DNA of 64,000 nt from Diprion similis (lineage: Eukaryota > Arthropoda > Insecta > Hymenoptera > Diprionidae), in assembly GCF_021155765.1 (NCBI RefSeq), contig NC_060113.1, positions 2,160,501-2,224,500 on the forward strand. Reading direction: 5' to 3'. Made by a program: the position numbers and the translations under genes. This document shows positions 1 to 11,616 of this stretch, one piece after another (positions within the stretch are counted from its first letter, which is position 1; each line of letters opens with the position of its first letter). The notes under the pieces are model-generated. The model ran no database searches. It saw nothing but the letters and a program-made list of their open reading frames with translations, and was not told the origin of the DNA.

Positions 1-1319
1 CAGTTTTGGTATCCACCACACTGTAAGCCAAATAAATCGGTGGTTGACTATTCTGTGTTAAAAACTTAGGTTGAATTTATTCAACTAGAAAACAAACAAG
101 ACTTTAATTCACTTGTGGATTAACTCTAAATAATAATTATCCATTTTTAAATCACGTTTACGTATTGGAAAATTTTTTTATCTTATTTAAATAAATTCAA
201 ACTAACATATTTTCTGATTTCATGATTTCTGATTAATTTTCCTTTCAATTTTTGACCCGTAAAAATTGCTAACTCACCTCAACCTGCAAACAATCGATGT
301 AAAATTTTTCCAAGAGAAATTCAGTGGACGATAAAGTTATGACAGATTTTCCATCAACATTGAGTCAGTCGAGCTTGCGACTAAACAGAACGAAATAAAA
401 CTAACGAAACTCTTGCGTTACCTTCAAAAATTTCCCGTCATTTCGACATATTCTACTCGCCACAATTTTCCGAATTTGCATGGGAAAAATTTTCCACGTA
501 GGTATAAAACTTGTTTTTCACGTATCACCACCGTCAAGACGGAAAACGTCAATCCTGACGAATTCGGTGCTACCGACGTCTCTATATAGTGAAATATTAT
601 CTCATTTTTCCACCTCTCTCTAAAAAAAAATTCTCTCTCTACTTTTCTCACATCAATTCTGAGATCACACTTGCACCGACGGCGAAGTAAAATTTCCCTC
701 GGGTTTAGAACTGCGTTCCTGTATTTGCACTATGGCGCAGCTTTTCTTCTTCTTAATCTTCTTGTTTCTGATTCCTAGTGAAAAAAAAAATCACGGTGAT
801 TGTTTTTATCATCAACCATATGGTGTCTAGAGTGTAGTTAAATCTGGTAAGATCTGTGATTGAAGTAATGAAAATCAAAGAAAAAAATCAACTAAATTGA
901 ATTAACTGGCGTTTTCAACGTTCTTCAAAAATTCTGGTACAATATTTTCATCTATTTTCTTTTCTTTTCTTTTTTTCTTCTTCTTTTCTTCACACTTTTG
1001 TAAATTGAATCAATAAACTCTTATTTAACATCGAATTTTCTTACAGTCAGGTGTGTGATCAGGAATGCACAGCGAGCCACGCATGCTTGCATCGCATCGA
1101 TATACTGCATCCTTATTACACCTAACTTCTTTCTCACTTAAAATTGAATTTAAGCTCCTGCCGATGCCTGACAGGGTTTTCACATGCATAGCATTTCCTC
1201 CTACGTAAACGGGTTGAGAGAGAATATTTCAAGTTAATCTAAAGTCGTTTAAATATTTTCCAAACTTATTTTTATAGCCAGCTCCGAAACTTTGGTATTT
1301 GTACTGCATATATACATAC
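1..1319. other. AT-rich stretch, no gene seen
   Basis: No open frame here looks like coding sequence, and no exon with plausible splice sites was recognised. The only open frames are short and low-complexity. The stretch contains pyrimidine tracts (around 950-990) and AT-rich DNA. Confidence 0.5.
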
Positions 1320-1734
1320 ATGGGACGTTCCATACCAAATCGGACGGTTTGAAAATTTCAGTGATTTTTTTCGATTTCCTCAATTTTTTGATATTTTTTA
1401 GTACTCTTTCTAGTAAATTTTGAGATTTTTTTTACAACTTGTTAAAAAATCGTTTTTTCTGTTGGTTTCATAACGTGCATAATTTCTATTAATAATTCTC
1501 CAAATTGGAGCTTTTTTTCTATAAATCTTTCCTTTTGTATGTCTTTTATAGAAAAAATTACAACAATAATACTCAAAGTGTTTTTGACTGAGATTTTTGA
1601 AGTAAGGATAAACATCTTAAAATTTACCAGAGAGACTCTTTTGAGCTCTTCTTGGGTACTAAAGAATACCAAAAAATGAGGAAATGAAAAATAAAAAAAT
1701 TTCAAACCGTCTGACTTGGCGTGGAGCGCCCCAT
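1320..1734. mobile_element. Foldback/MITE-like element, about 415 bp
   Basis: The left end reads ATGGGACGTTCCATACC followed by AAATCGGACGGTTTGAAA. The reverse complement of the right end reads ATGGGGCGCTCCACGCC followed by AAGTCAGACGGTTTGAAA. The similarity continues inward through a CCTCAATTTTTTG / CCTCATTTTTTGG block and a TTTAGTAC block, giving imperfect terminal inverted repeats of about 85 bp. A non-palindromic core of about 250 bp lies between the arms and encodes nothing recognisable. The flanks are TA-rich, so a target-site duplication cannot be resolved. This architecture fits a non-autonomous DNA transposon; no transposase was seen. Confidence 0.7.
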
Positions 1735-3894
1735 ATAAATATATATGTGTGCACATGTATATTTAAATATGTATACGGTTCTTCGGGAACGCTAATATAT
1801 ATAATATACGCGTTGAACTACGTTACGTATCATAACGTTGTATAACGTTATTATAACGATATTAAGCTCCGACACTCTTGCTTTAAACTGAAGGTGAAAA
1901 CTTTTCGCGGAAACTCGCGCCTCGATTCAAGCTTAGGCTCTTTCAAATTTTCTTCAATAATTCATCCCCCGTCAATTGGCTTGAGTGTATGTGCCTATAG
2001 CCAGCTTGTCGATGGCATAAATATTCGATGGGAAACATCGACGTTTGATAAGTTGACGAATTAATTCGAGCACATTCAATCATGCTTTTTGAATTGTCAA
2101 CTTAATTTTCCAATCGTTAGAAAAGCCTTGAATTGAAACCGGATTTATATTACCGCTGATTTGCGTAAAAATTATTAACTATCTGTGCATCAAATATTTT
2201 TTTTAAATCGTAATTTAAGAAAAAAAAAAAACATCGCCAATTACTTCAATGGTCTCGTAGTGCAAAACAAAACATTTCAAACATTAATCACTTGCGAACA
2301 GGAAGTCCATTAATATTGTAAATTAAAATATAGAACTAACGAATGTACTCTGTGAGTCAGAAAATAATTAATTATAATGTTCCAGTTGAGTGATGAATCA
2401 TTTTTCGGTATAATTAATAAATATTCAAAGCTAATTAGCCCCTGTCGGTATAAATTAAACAAAATTTCAAGGAATCCAGTTTAATATAATTCTATACAAT
2501 GTAGAGAAGATTTAGATCTATTTTAGCTGTTACACCTGTAAGTCGAGTCTGTAATACGAACCGTGTATAAATAGCCTTGCTGATAGACAAGGGAAAGGGA
2601 TGAACTTGCGGGAGGAACTCGACTCGGTTAAGGGTTTGTAATTGAAAGACAGTGACGCGTTAAACACGCGGAAATTAGTTGTGGCTGCTGTTCACATCCA
2701 GGAATAGCACTTGTGCCCTTCACCTTTGAGGATCGCGAATTGAAGTTCGTAGAAAATCTGAATTAAGGTCTGCGCGAAAGTGGAAAATCTGCAGTCCGAA
2801 TAATCGCTTGACTGAATAATAATAATTAACGGCGTAAAAGCCTTTCTTTCCTTGCTGGAATTTTACGTACAGTTTAATTAAAAATTTTGCGCGTAATACT
2901 GGAATAAAAAAAAAAAAAAAAAGGAAATTTTTTAGAAAAAGAAAGAAGATCGGAAAAAACGTTCGAAATAAAAATATCACTTTTCTCTTGGCTGTATCGA
3001 GAGAATAATGTTATAGGAAAAAAACGAACAGTGAGAAGAAAATTTGGGAAAATTGCAGAGCAGCGGAAATGTGGGTTTCGCTGTATCTGGACGATCGATA
3101 CGACCGGAAGTGCCAGTCAGGGCGTTTACAATATTCGAATATATCGATCGCCATATTCATTTGCCGGATTTGTAATCGCGGTAACTTTTGCCAACGGAAT
3201 TCCAGTCGACGTGACAAAGGTATGAAATTACAGAGTATCGATGTTGGTGGAGATAACCTGCAGAGCATGGCGGATATTATAATTTTATGGGTATGTCGGA
3301 TTGAATTGAAATCCACCGCTCGAGTACCGCGGTCTCTCGGTGATAATAAATTAGGATTGCACGAGCTGAATGATAAAATTCCAGGTGACAGAATCGGCCG
3401 GTCACGAATCGTAGGCAAGAAATTTTATCTGCTATAGCGAAAGTCTCGATTTTCGTGCCAATCATGTCATCGTAGAGCTTATTTATTGCTTCATTTTCCC
3501 CACGAATCTCGATTAATTTCCGAAATTGCCGTATTTGATTCGCAATCTGACGGTCATCGGCGGCCGCACCTTTTGTCCGCGATTTCCATCGCGGTTCGAC
3601 GCGCGGGTTTATTGCCAATCGACGGTTTGCAGATGCACCGTGTAGCCGCTCGTCAGGTCGTCAATAATTATTAGAGTATAGCCAATGAACGGGCAGTTTT
3701 GAAAACGTTGCGAAAACCTCGGCTATCAAACCGTGCGAAACGGCTCGATGGGAGAGTAAATATTCCGCTTCACGCGGCTAGTTTTTCACACGAATTTTCA
3801 CGCATCCTTGTAAAATGCAAATTCTTTGTGTCCAAGAAGCCGGATTGGAATTTGCGAATATTCGGTATATGACTGCATTTTTTTGTACAGGGCT
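1735..3894. other. No gene seen
   Basis: Several short overlapping open frames occur at 3000-3620 on both strands. They have no recognisable domain, no convincing splice sites and mixed frames, so they are not called. The rest is AT-rich with poly-A runs (for example 2907-2923). Confidence 0.45.
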
Positions 3895-4345
3895 TTTCGA
3901 AGTCATTTTTGAGCTGCACAGCAAGTGTTTCGAAAAAACAGAATTTCGGGTTTTTACCCTTTCCTCGAAAAATGTCATCGATGGATGAAAAACGACTTCA
4001 CCATCGTGTAGAGCGGAAAATTCTACATCGAATTATGTCCTCACGCGTCGGAAACGGCGTCCGATTAACAAATTATGAAAAAAGAAATCCTATTTATCGA
4101 CTGAATCTCAAGAATCTTGTTGAAATAATTTCTTTTCTCTTGATTTGATAATCCGACCCCGTTTCCGATGTATAAGGACGTAATTAGATGTAGAATTTTC
4201 CGCTCTACACGACGGTTAAGTCATATTTCATTTATCAATAGCAGTTTTTGAAAGAAAACGTAAAAACCTGCAAATTTTGCTGTTTCCTCGAAACTCGACA
4301 GTTTAAAAATTACTTTAGATCTGAGTTCTTGAATATTTTTACTTC
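3895..4345. mobile_element. Large imperfect palindrome (foldback element)
   Basis: The left arm contains CATCGTGTAGAGCGGAAAAT then TCTACATCGAATTATGTCC, with CGGAAACGG further in. The reverse complement of the right arm contains CGTCGTGTAGAGCGGAAAAT then TCTACATCTAATTACGTCC, with CGGAAACGG further in. Weaker similarity extends outward through a GGTTTTTAC block and an AAGT-ATTTTT block, so each arm is roughly 180-200 bp around a centre near 4100-4115. Arms this long with a very short spacer suggest a foldback transposon or an old inverted duplication. Neither arm encodes a protein. The outer limits are approximate. Confidence 0.65.
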
Positions 4346-5267
4346 AAACCTTCAGACCTTGATTTTCACTGGACAATATAGGTCAGAAATTTTGACAAAA
4401 GTTGAATGAAACGAGAAACTACATATTTTTTTATCTTCTCTTATAGAGTTACATCTTATCCGATATTAAAACTTGATTTTAATTGAGAAATACGAAAACG
4501 CGATGCATGTTGGCCTGATTTATTATACTGTATATTATAACCTGCTGCTGGAGCTGCTGCTGAGAGTTGAGTTACATGCAGGTAATAACATGTCGGCGTA
4601 AAGTGCAGCGAGATATGTTACTTTGAACTAGCTTTTGCCCTCATTCTTGAGGCTGGGAAGAGCGGCGAGAAATAGCGAATGTCATCATGATATATAAATT
4701 TAAGGATTTTCTCCGCAGGCGAGGCTCGGATCAGCCGCAACTTCCGTTCGAGATTGACAGTGATTTGCAAAATGGCTTCAAGGAGGCTCCTGATTCAAGA
4801 ATCGATACTTTTTCCTGTATTTTATAACCAACGAGTCGCGTATTCAGGATTCATCAAATTTTCACTCAAAAACGATTCGGAATAAAGCAAGGATATATTT
4901 GAGCTTTTGTTACTAATTCAAGTATTTGTTTTTCGTAAATTATTTCACAAGAAAATCATCAATTTGATAATTCCTCATCAATCGTTTATCTTATAATAAA
5001 TTTGACGGAAAGTTTACTGAATTTCGATACACTGACATTAGGAATTTCTTTATTTTGCATTTATCACAACTGACTTGAGGGCAAGAGATCAAAGAAAAGT
5101 CCGAACCCCTGATAATTGAGATTGATAATATAACTTCGGTCCGTCTGTTTCACAGCAATTTTTTAACCCCATCTTTCGGCTCAAATCAGTTTCGCGAGTA
5201 AATTATCAATTTTAAATACGACAGCTTGCGGCTTCCGCGAAATGTTCATTTCAACCCTCGAATTCAT

Positions 5268-5289
5268 CCCCCCCCCCCCCCCCCCCCCC
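5268..5289. repeat. C homopolymer, 22 nt
   Basis: An uninterrupted run of 22 C ends at 5289. It is likely length-variable and prone to assembly error. On the complementary strand it is a G-tract able to form G-quadruplexes. Confidence 0.9.
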
Positions 5290-6581
5290 GACTTTTCGTT
5301 GCCGTTGGCATTACGAGTAGAATATCAAGACGGTTCAACAATACAATGAGACTTATATTTATACATCGAACCTTCGTTCTACATCCGCAATCAAAGTGAT
5401 CACAAAATTTCAATTAGATCAATAAATGCGGCGCATCTAATAATAATCAATGTCCGCAGGATACTTCAGATATCGACGAAATGAATCTGATCTCTGGTAT
5501 GAAACACCGGTTCAAAAGTCCCGCTTAAAAAAATCCGCAAAGACAGTTCGAATATTATATACAATATTCAATTTTATTTGGAACAGTGTTCGAATCAGTT
5601 TGTACAACTGTAAAAACTTTAGTCCATTTCGTTTTGAGAGAAAACTGAATCGAGATTTTTCAAAACCGAATACATATCTGCAGTAATTATTCTGCCCGGC
5701 TATTTCGAATGGTGTGTTAAATTTTGAACCACACCGTGTCTATGCATAGATATATACATATCGAACGAGCGAGAATGCAAATTTTAAGCTCCCACGCAGA
5801 TGATACGTATGTATATACAAATGGTGATATATAATGCATCAGAATGACGAATATCGAAGGCAGCTCGCGTTCATGAAGAGAAATTGCGGAAATATCGACT
5901 GGCAGAAGGTCTGCGGGTTATGACGATGAAAATGGCTTTCCAATTTCCTTGCACAAGCATGGATCCGTGCTTTTTGACCCATAAATTCAGCCAGCCCTGG
6001 AGATGCGCGCATTATATCTGCAGGAAAACGAACGTTGAATATTGAAATGTATGAAGGGAGAAGAAGAAGAAGAAGCTGCAGGAAAATACGATGTCGGTAT
6101 GAAGAAGGAAAATAAATAAAAAAAAAAAAAAAAAAAAAAAAAAGAAACACCGTTGAAAAATCCGAAACACTCCGTCTGCAGGTGTTGAAAAATTCAGAGC
6201 AGAAAACGTACCTGCACGGAATTTCAAGCCTACTTCAAACCCGGAAAAGGGACGGTAACGATCCCTTCGACAAACTGTTGCCACCTGGAACGCCTCGACG
6301 CTCGACGCTCGGCGTCGGGTCAACGCAACGTCGCCGTCACAAGGACGGTTTGTGACGTACGTCCCTTTGGCCGGTCGTTTCGGTCTATTGGTAAAGCCGC
6401 GTGAACACACGAGGTGGAAATTACAAGCGTTGAGTAAACGAGGGTCGAATTCTGCAGGCGTTCGACTTCGAAATGCCTCTCTTTTATTTCCGCGTACATT
6501 GAATGGAATTTGCAGGACAAATAACGCGGTTCGCGAATGAGAAACCAGAAAAACTGAGACTGCTGGACACATCAGTTGTGC

Positions 6582-6650
6582 ATTAAGGTAATGCGGTACT
6601 CCCACCCTTACCGACAGAGTAAACTCACTCTTTTTTCGTGACCTTAAGAG
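6582..6650. mobile_element. Deleted copy of the 29.2 kb foldback element
   Basis: The segment starts ATTAAGGT, has GGTACTC, then CTTACCGACAGAGTAAAC, and closes with CGTGACCTTAA. The terminal arms of the element at 29242-29480 start (reverse complement of the right arm) TATTAAGGTCACGAG, then ATACTC and TTTACCGACCGAGCAAACC. The right arm ends TCGTGACCTTAATA. This looks like one whole arm plus only the last dozen bases of the other, that is, an internally deleted derivative. Confidence 0.5.
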
Positions 6651-8036
6651 TAATTAAATCGCGTTCTGTGTTGAGCTAAACGAAGATTTTCAGTCAGAAA
6701 TCTGATAGCTTGAGATATCAGCTAGAAGTATATAAAACTAGTGAATACTTGTGCCATCTGGGGAGAAAAATTTTCTGTTCAAAATGGCAGCGATATTTCG
6801 TTGCAAAGGTATATTTTTTCTTGGAACTAGAAACTAGATATAGAAAATCGAAGCACGGCTGCTTGCGCGAAGCTTTTCGTGTTCTGGCATCAGCTGATCG
6901 GTTCTTCGTCGGCCATCTTGCTCTCAGCCACGCAATACAAAATTGCGAGCCGTTTTTTTCCACTGACAATATAAATAAATCGAAAAATATAATCCAATGA
7001 AAACTCACGACAGTTGAAATATGAAATTTATATCGCATTTTTTGACTCAGGCTACGCAACCGGAAAGAAAAACTTTTCCCACATTGTCAATTCGCCAAGT
7101 TTTACCCACGCAATGCGTTGGAAAAGTTTACAGGTATTTTCTTATACGCGATGTGTCACGGCTCATTAATCAAGAAAACAAACGGTTTACTGACCCGGTA
7201 AAAACACGAATTTCACCGAGACTCCGTGCCTCATGGACCAAAAATGACGCGACTATTATGCCGCGGCACCTTAGGCGTTAAGGCAGTTGAGGCGCAAAAA
7301 AAAAGTCGAAGACTTGATTTCGCGATGAAAATAGGCGAAAAACTTGTTCGAATCGATGTTTATACGATTACAATGGCGTCTTCGTCGGGATTTAAAAGAG
7401 TGTCAACAGTAAAAAAAATCACATTTTGAATGTAAATGAAAAAAAAAAAAAAAAAACAGGAAACTGAAGAAGATCTGAACTATGTTTCCGCTGCAAATAT
7501 AGATCTTCACAAAGCTTTTCATCCTCTTTATTTTTCTTCAATTAACTTCGTTCCTCAGTTCGTAACACCCACCTTAATTTATTTCACGTGTTTCCGGAAT
7601 CCAGTATTCAGTCTGCTCTATATTGAAGAAGATGAGCAGAAAGAAAGAAAAATTCTTTCGGCGCATCTTTTTTTTCTCTTCTTTTCCTTTTTTTTTTTTA
7701 TCTCTGTTCCCAGCCGTATCCGGACGGGAGGAAAGAAGATTCGCCGTGTTTTTACGGCACAATAAACTTCATTTTATCCATATACATATACCTTTAGTTT
7801 TTCCCTCGGGTGTTCCTCACACCGCGGAATGACGGGCTTCATTCCTGTGTCACATTTCACGCGTTGCTATAATTCAACCGCAGGCTAGACACTATCTAAA
7901 TTCTCTCCACTTGTACATGCATCTTGTCAAAATTTTAGCTTTTTTATTCGTACGATGAAATTCACTTTGAACGCCGAATCGATTCTGTGCAGGGTTGCTC
8001 ACCTCCTTCACGTGTTCGGATTGTATAATATATATA

Positions 8037-8651
8037 TTAGGGTGGCGTAAAAAACACCGACTATTTTTTTTTTTTTTGAGTCTAGTGTGACAAAATGTTA
8101 GTTTTTGATGTTTTAAGAGCCTACTCCAAAGGACAGGTTAGAAAAAAAAATTTTAAGAGGTCGCTCCAAATTTTAAAAAATGTGAAAAATTGTCAAAAAA
8201 TTAAATTAAAAAAATTATATTTTCAGTATTTTGTTTGATTTTTAATTCACGTCGTGGTGTATTGTTGTCGATTCTTTCTTACTAAATAAAAGAAAAAAAA
8301 ATGTATGAAATTTTAATATGAATATTAAAAGGTCGCTCGAAAAAATCTAAAGAAATGCACCAAAAAATTGAAAAAAAATTGTGAGCGACCTTTGAAAATT
8401 TAAATTTTGAACTGAAACTTTCGGAAACTTATTTTTTTTTTTGTCTATAAAATTACACCGTAACGAGAAAAAAGATTTAAAAAAAATCGATTTCTGACGA
8501 TTTCTGACGTTTTAAAAAATGTGGAGCGACCTCTTAAAAAATTTTTTTTGCACTGTTCTTTGGAGTGGGCTCCTAAAACCTGAAAAACTAACATTTTGTC
8601 ACACGAGACTGAAAAAAAAAAAAAATAGTTGGTTTTTTTGTGCCACCCTAA
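8037..8651 (+). mobile_element. MITE family A, copy 1 (about 0.61 kb)
   Basis: The element begins TTAGGGTGGCGTAAAA and ends TTTTGTGCCACCCTAA. The arms are complementary over roughly 170 bp: GACAAAATGTTAG pairs with CTAACATTTTGTC, and GAGGTCGCTCC pairs with GGAGCGACCTC. A nested pair, AAAGGTCGCTC / GAGCGACCTTT, lies around the centre. There is no coding capacity. A second copy in the same orientation lies at 35788-36425. The insertion is in a TA repeat, compatible with a TA or TTA(A)-type target, which cannot be resolved here. It is inferred to be a non-autonomous cut-and-paste DNA transposon. Confidence 0.85.
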
Positions 8652-11240
8652 TATATATATATTATATATATATATATATACCTATATGTATACCTGCACG
8701 TATACGTGTGTGTATATACATATATGTGCATAATACATAAAAAAAGCACTCCTCTTTGGCGTAAACGGGAAAAAGCAACAAAGAAATATCGACATTTTCG
8801 TCCATTTTACTCGTGGGAAATCACGGAAAAAGAGCGAGACGCTGCTCACGCCTCCTTTTTCCAACCCTGAACGAAGCTTTATTTATATCTATGTATACAT
8901 ATATCGATACGGCTTTCGAGTAAAATAGCTAAGGGAGAAGTAATAATAAATAGAAGAAATTTCTCGAATGACCGTTGAGTATTCCTGCGGGTAAGAAACC
9001 GTCTACAGAAACGTGTAATACAGCTGCAGAGGGTTAAGGAATTTTTTGCACGATTCTAATTCTCCTCTCAGTTATCCGAAAATTCTTCAATAAAATAATA
9101 CTGCAAGTGCGAAATTCGTGCTCTTTGATAAAACAAGAACAACATAAATAACTGTATCTAAAATTCTTTACTTTAACGTTCAGCTTCTTTTTTTTTTTTT
9201 TTTTTTTTTTTTTTGCAATGTCGATAGCTATCAGAATAATGTGCTTGAGTTGATTAACCGTATTATGCAACACGCCATAATCAGGTCAATTTCGTATCTA
9301 CATCTCCGTGCGATGTCAACCAATATTTAACGAAGAGCGCGTTGCATGCTGAGGGGATGAAGTTACTTCCTATGCATGCTCTCAGCATTCTTGCAGGTTC
9401 TAATCGATTCAGATCAGTCACGAGGCTTTCGACCTGCGTGGCTGATTCCCATTAACCTTTCACCTTTCGTGCACAATTTGCACGAGTGCAAGGATTTTAT
9501 GATTTATATGTCTGGAACAGAACCGTGGTTTTAGTATACATGGTGAGCCTGGGAGTGCAGCAAAAGTTTTTCGCTCGCGCTGGACTAGACTTAAGTAAAA
9601 TGTGTACCGACAATGCCAAAATCCCCTAGATCGTTGGTGATTAATTGTTTTGACGTTGAATATGCGTGGGGAAAAAATGAGCGAGACTTTAAGTAACGTT
9701 AGAAAAATAATTCCCTAGTAATATAGGGATTTCTTTAGACAGTTGGTACGCGTCTCATTTTTAAGGGCTTTAATTAAAAAATTAAATTTTTTTCACCTTA
9801 TGTTTTTGAAGTTTTGGAATAATAGATGTATTTTTTAATTTTCGTACAGACCGAAACGATTCATCAAACTCAAATTGTTTCTTCATTTGTTCTTCGTATA
9901 ATTTTATTCTCTCTTCTTCATTGCGGGAAATTCTTTCGTACTTGAGGCAAAAACGATAACGAAAAATAAAAGTAAATAAGAATCTGATGTGGATTGAAAC
10001 GAGGAAATGAAATCCTGCTGTCCCGAAAAAATGAGAAAGGTGAAACTTTACGTTGTACACGTTTTATACGGTTATACAGACGGACGATTCTGCAAGGAAA
10101 TCGATCGCACAGCGAAAGATACTGAGATCTTGTGATTGATTGGCGTAGAGACTCCCTCGGAAAGAGGACGAACCTTATTTCCAAGTTTCTCCGAGCCGCG
10201 TCGACTTCGGTCTGAGCAAATTGAAACCCGCGTGACGTCGCTAAATGATCGGTCCATTTGCAGAAATGGAGACCGCGAGTTGGGAAAATTGAGATTGTCA
10301 CTTTGCGATGCGTCATCTGGTGGGGAAAAATCAAACTAATGCAAACAGACTGACGGCTGACAGTTGGCCGCCTTTTTTCACCTGTGGATAGTGAAAAAAG
10401 TATATTATTGATTACGTTTCAATAATTTATGTGACATGAGTAATTTGAAACTTCAAGCATTACGATTTGCCTCCATTAAAATGAAAAAACTTAGGTTATC
10501 TGGTGATAAAATGGCGCTGATAACCGGACTCTGACGTCATGAGGACAGTTTCCAATGGTCGAGGGGTACAGATTGCACGATTTTTTTTTTTTTGGGCGAA
10601 GTAATTTGAACCTTGGTGAATGCTTTCTGAGAATCATTTCGCGTTCTTTAGATTCGAGCAAATTATTACATTTTTCAACAGAGTGACTCGGTTTCCAAAT
10701 TTTACTGACAGATGGTCGTCGGACTGAGTTTGGTGATTAATGATTATCTCGAATTCTCTTTCAACTGGAAACATTGTGTGAAAATTTAATTCACGTTAAC
10801 AATGCAGAATCCGGATCGTGGCAAATGCGTAAATTTTTACTCACATTCACGTTTCGCAACTCTCTAAATTTCCTGCAAAAAATTTACGTCGTGTGGAATA
10901 TTAATATGATTTATTGCGAGAACGTGATCCGTCTTTTTCGAGCCTTTAAATATTGAATAATCAAGGGGATAAATTATTAAATTGGGTTTTGAATTTTTTT
11001 TTTTTTTTTTTTTTTAGTAGTAAATTTTTTTCTCCCACCAGACTGTAATTAGAATCGAATATACTATAACGATGGTGTTGGGTGACTCGAAAAAATCCAT
11101 CTTCACAAAATTATACCGAAGGATGAAAAAGGGCTGATAATAATCCTTTCACGTTCAAAGATGAAACTGATAAGTGGATTAAATTAGGAACCCTTTAATC
11201 TATCGATCAGACGATAATTCAAATGAAATTTCTCCTTCTC

Positions 11241-11274
11241 TTCTTCTTCTTCTTCTTCTTCTTCTTCTTCTTCT
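11241..11274. repeat. (TTC)n microsatellite
   Basis: About eleven uninterrupted TTC units are followed by a T-rich tail. On the other strand this is a GAA repeat. Confidence 0.9.
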
Positions 11275-11588
11275 TTTTCGTATCTTGTTTCCTCCAAAAG
11301 TGTCCTGAAATATTTCTAGAGCACCAATAATTTCGCTAATACGTCTGGATATAAAACAAACGTGTCTACATATTTTTCTGAAATATTCCGCTCGAACAGA
11401 CGTAAATCTTTTTTCGCACTATTATAATCCGGATCTTATACCTTGCTTTACCAAAATAAAATATAAAGTCTGAAACGTGACTCGAAATCCAGACCCCATG
11501 GATACATTTTGGCAATGGCTTATTCAGGTTTGGAATCGCGGCTCATATTCTGCATGTAAACGGCTCCCCACTGCATAGGTATACCGCT

Positions 11589-11616
11589 GAATGAATGAAT
11601 GAATGAATGAATGAAT
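11589..11616. repeat. (GAAT)n microsatellite
   Basis: There are seven tandem tetranucleotide units of GAAT. Confidence 0.9.

Larger units (their letters stand above)
4346..8036. other. No gene seen; simple repeats and one element remnant
   Basis: No exon can be supported. The long minus-strand open frame over 6012-6605 is driven by a poly-A tract near 6117-6143 that translates as poly-Phe. The stretch contains the C-run at 5268-5289 and the element remnant at 6582-6650, listed separately. Confidence 0.45.

Noticed and set aside
3011-3674. Overlapping open frames on both strands
   Set aside because: Several frames are open at once in a less AT-rich patch; none has a domain or splice support.
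6012-6605. Open frame of 197 codons on the - strand
   Set aside because: It is extended by a poly-A tract read as poly-Phe, with no domain and no gene structure.
10136-10339. Open frame of 67 codons in a GC-richer patch
   Set aside because: Short, with a competing frame on the other strand and no homology recognised.
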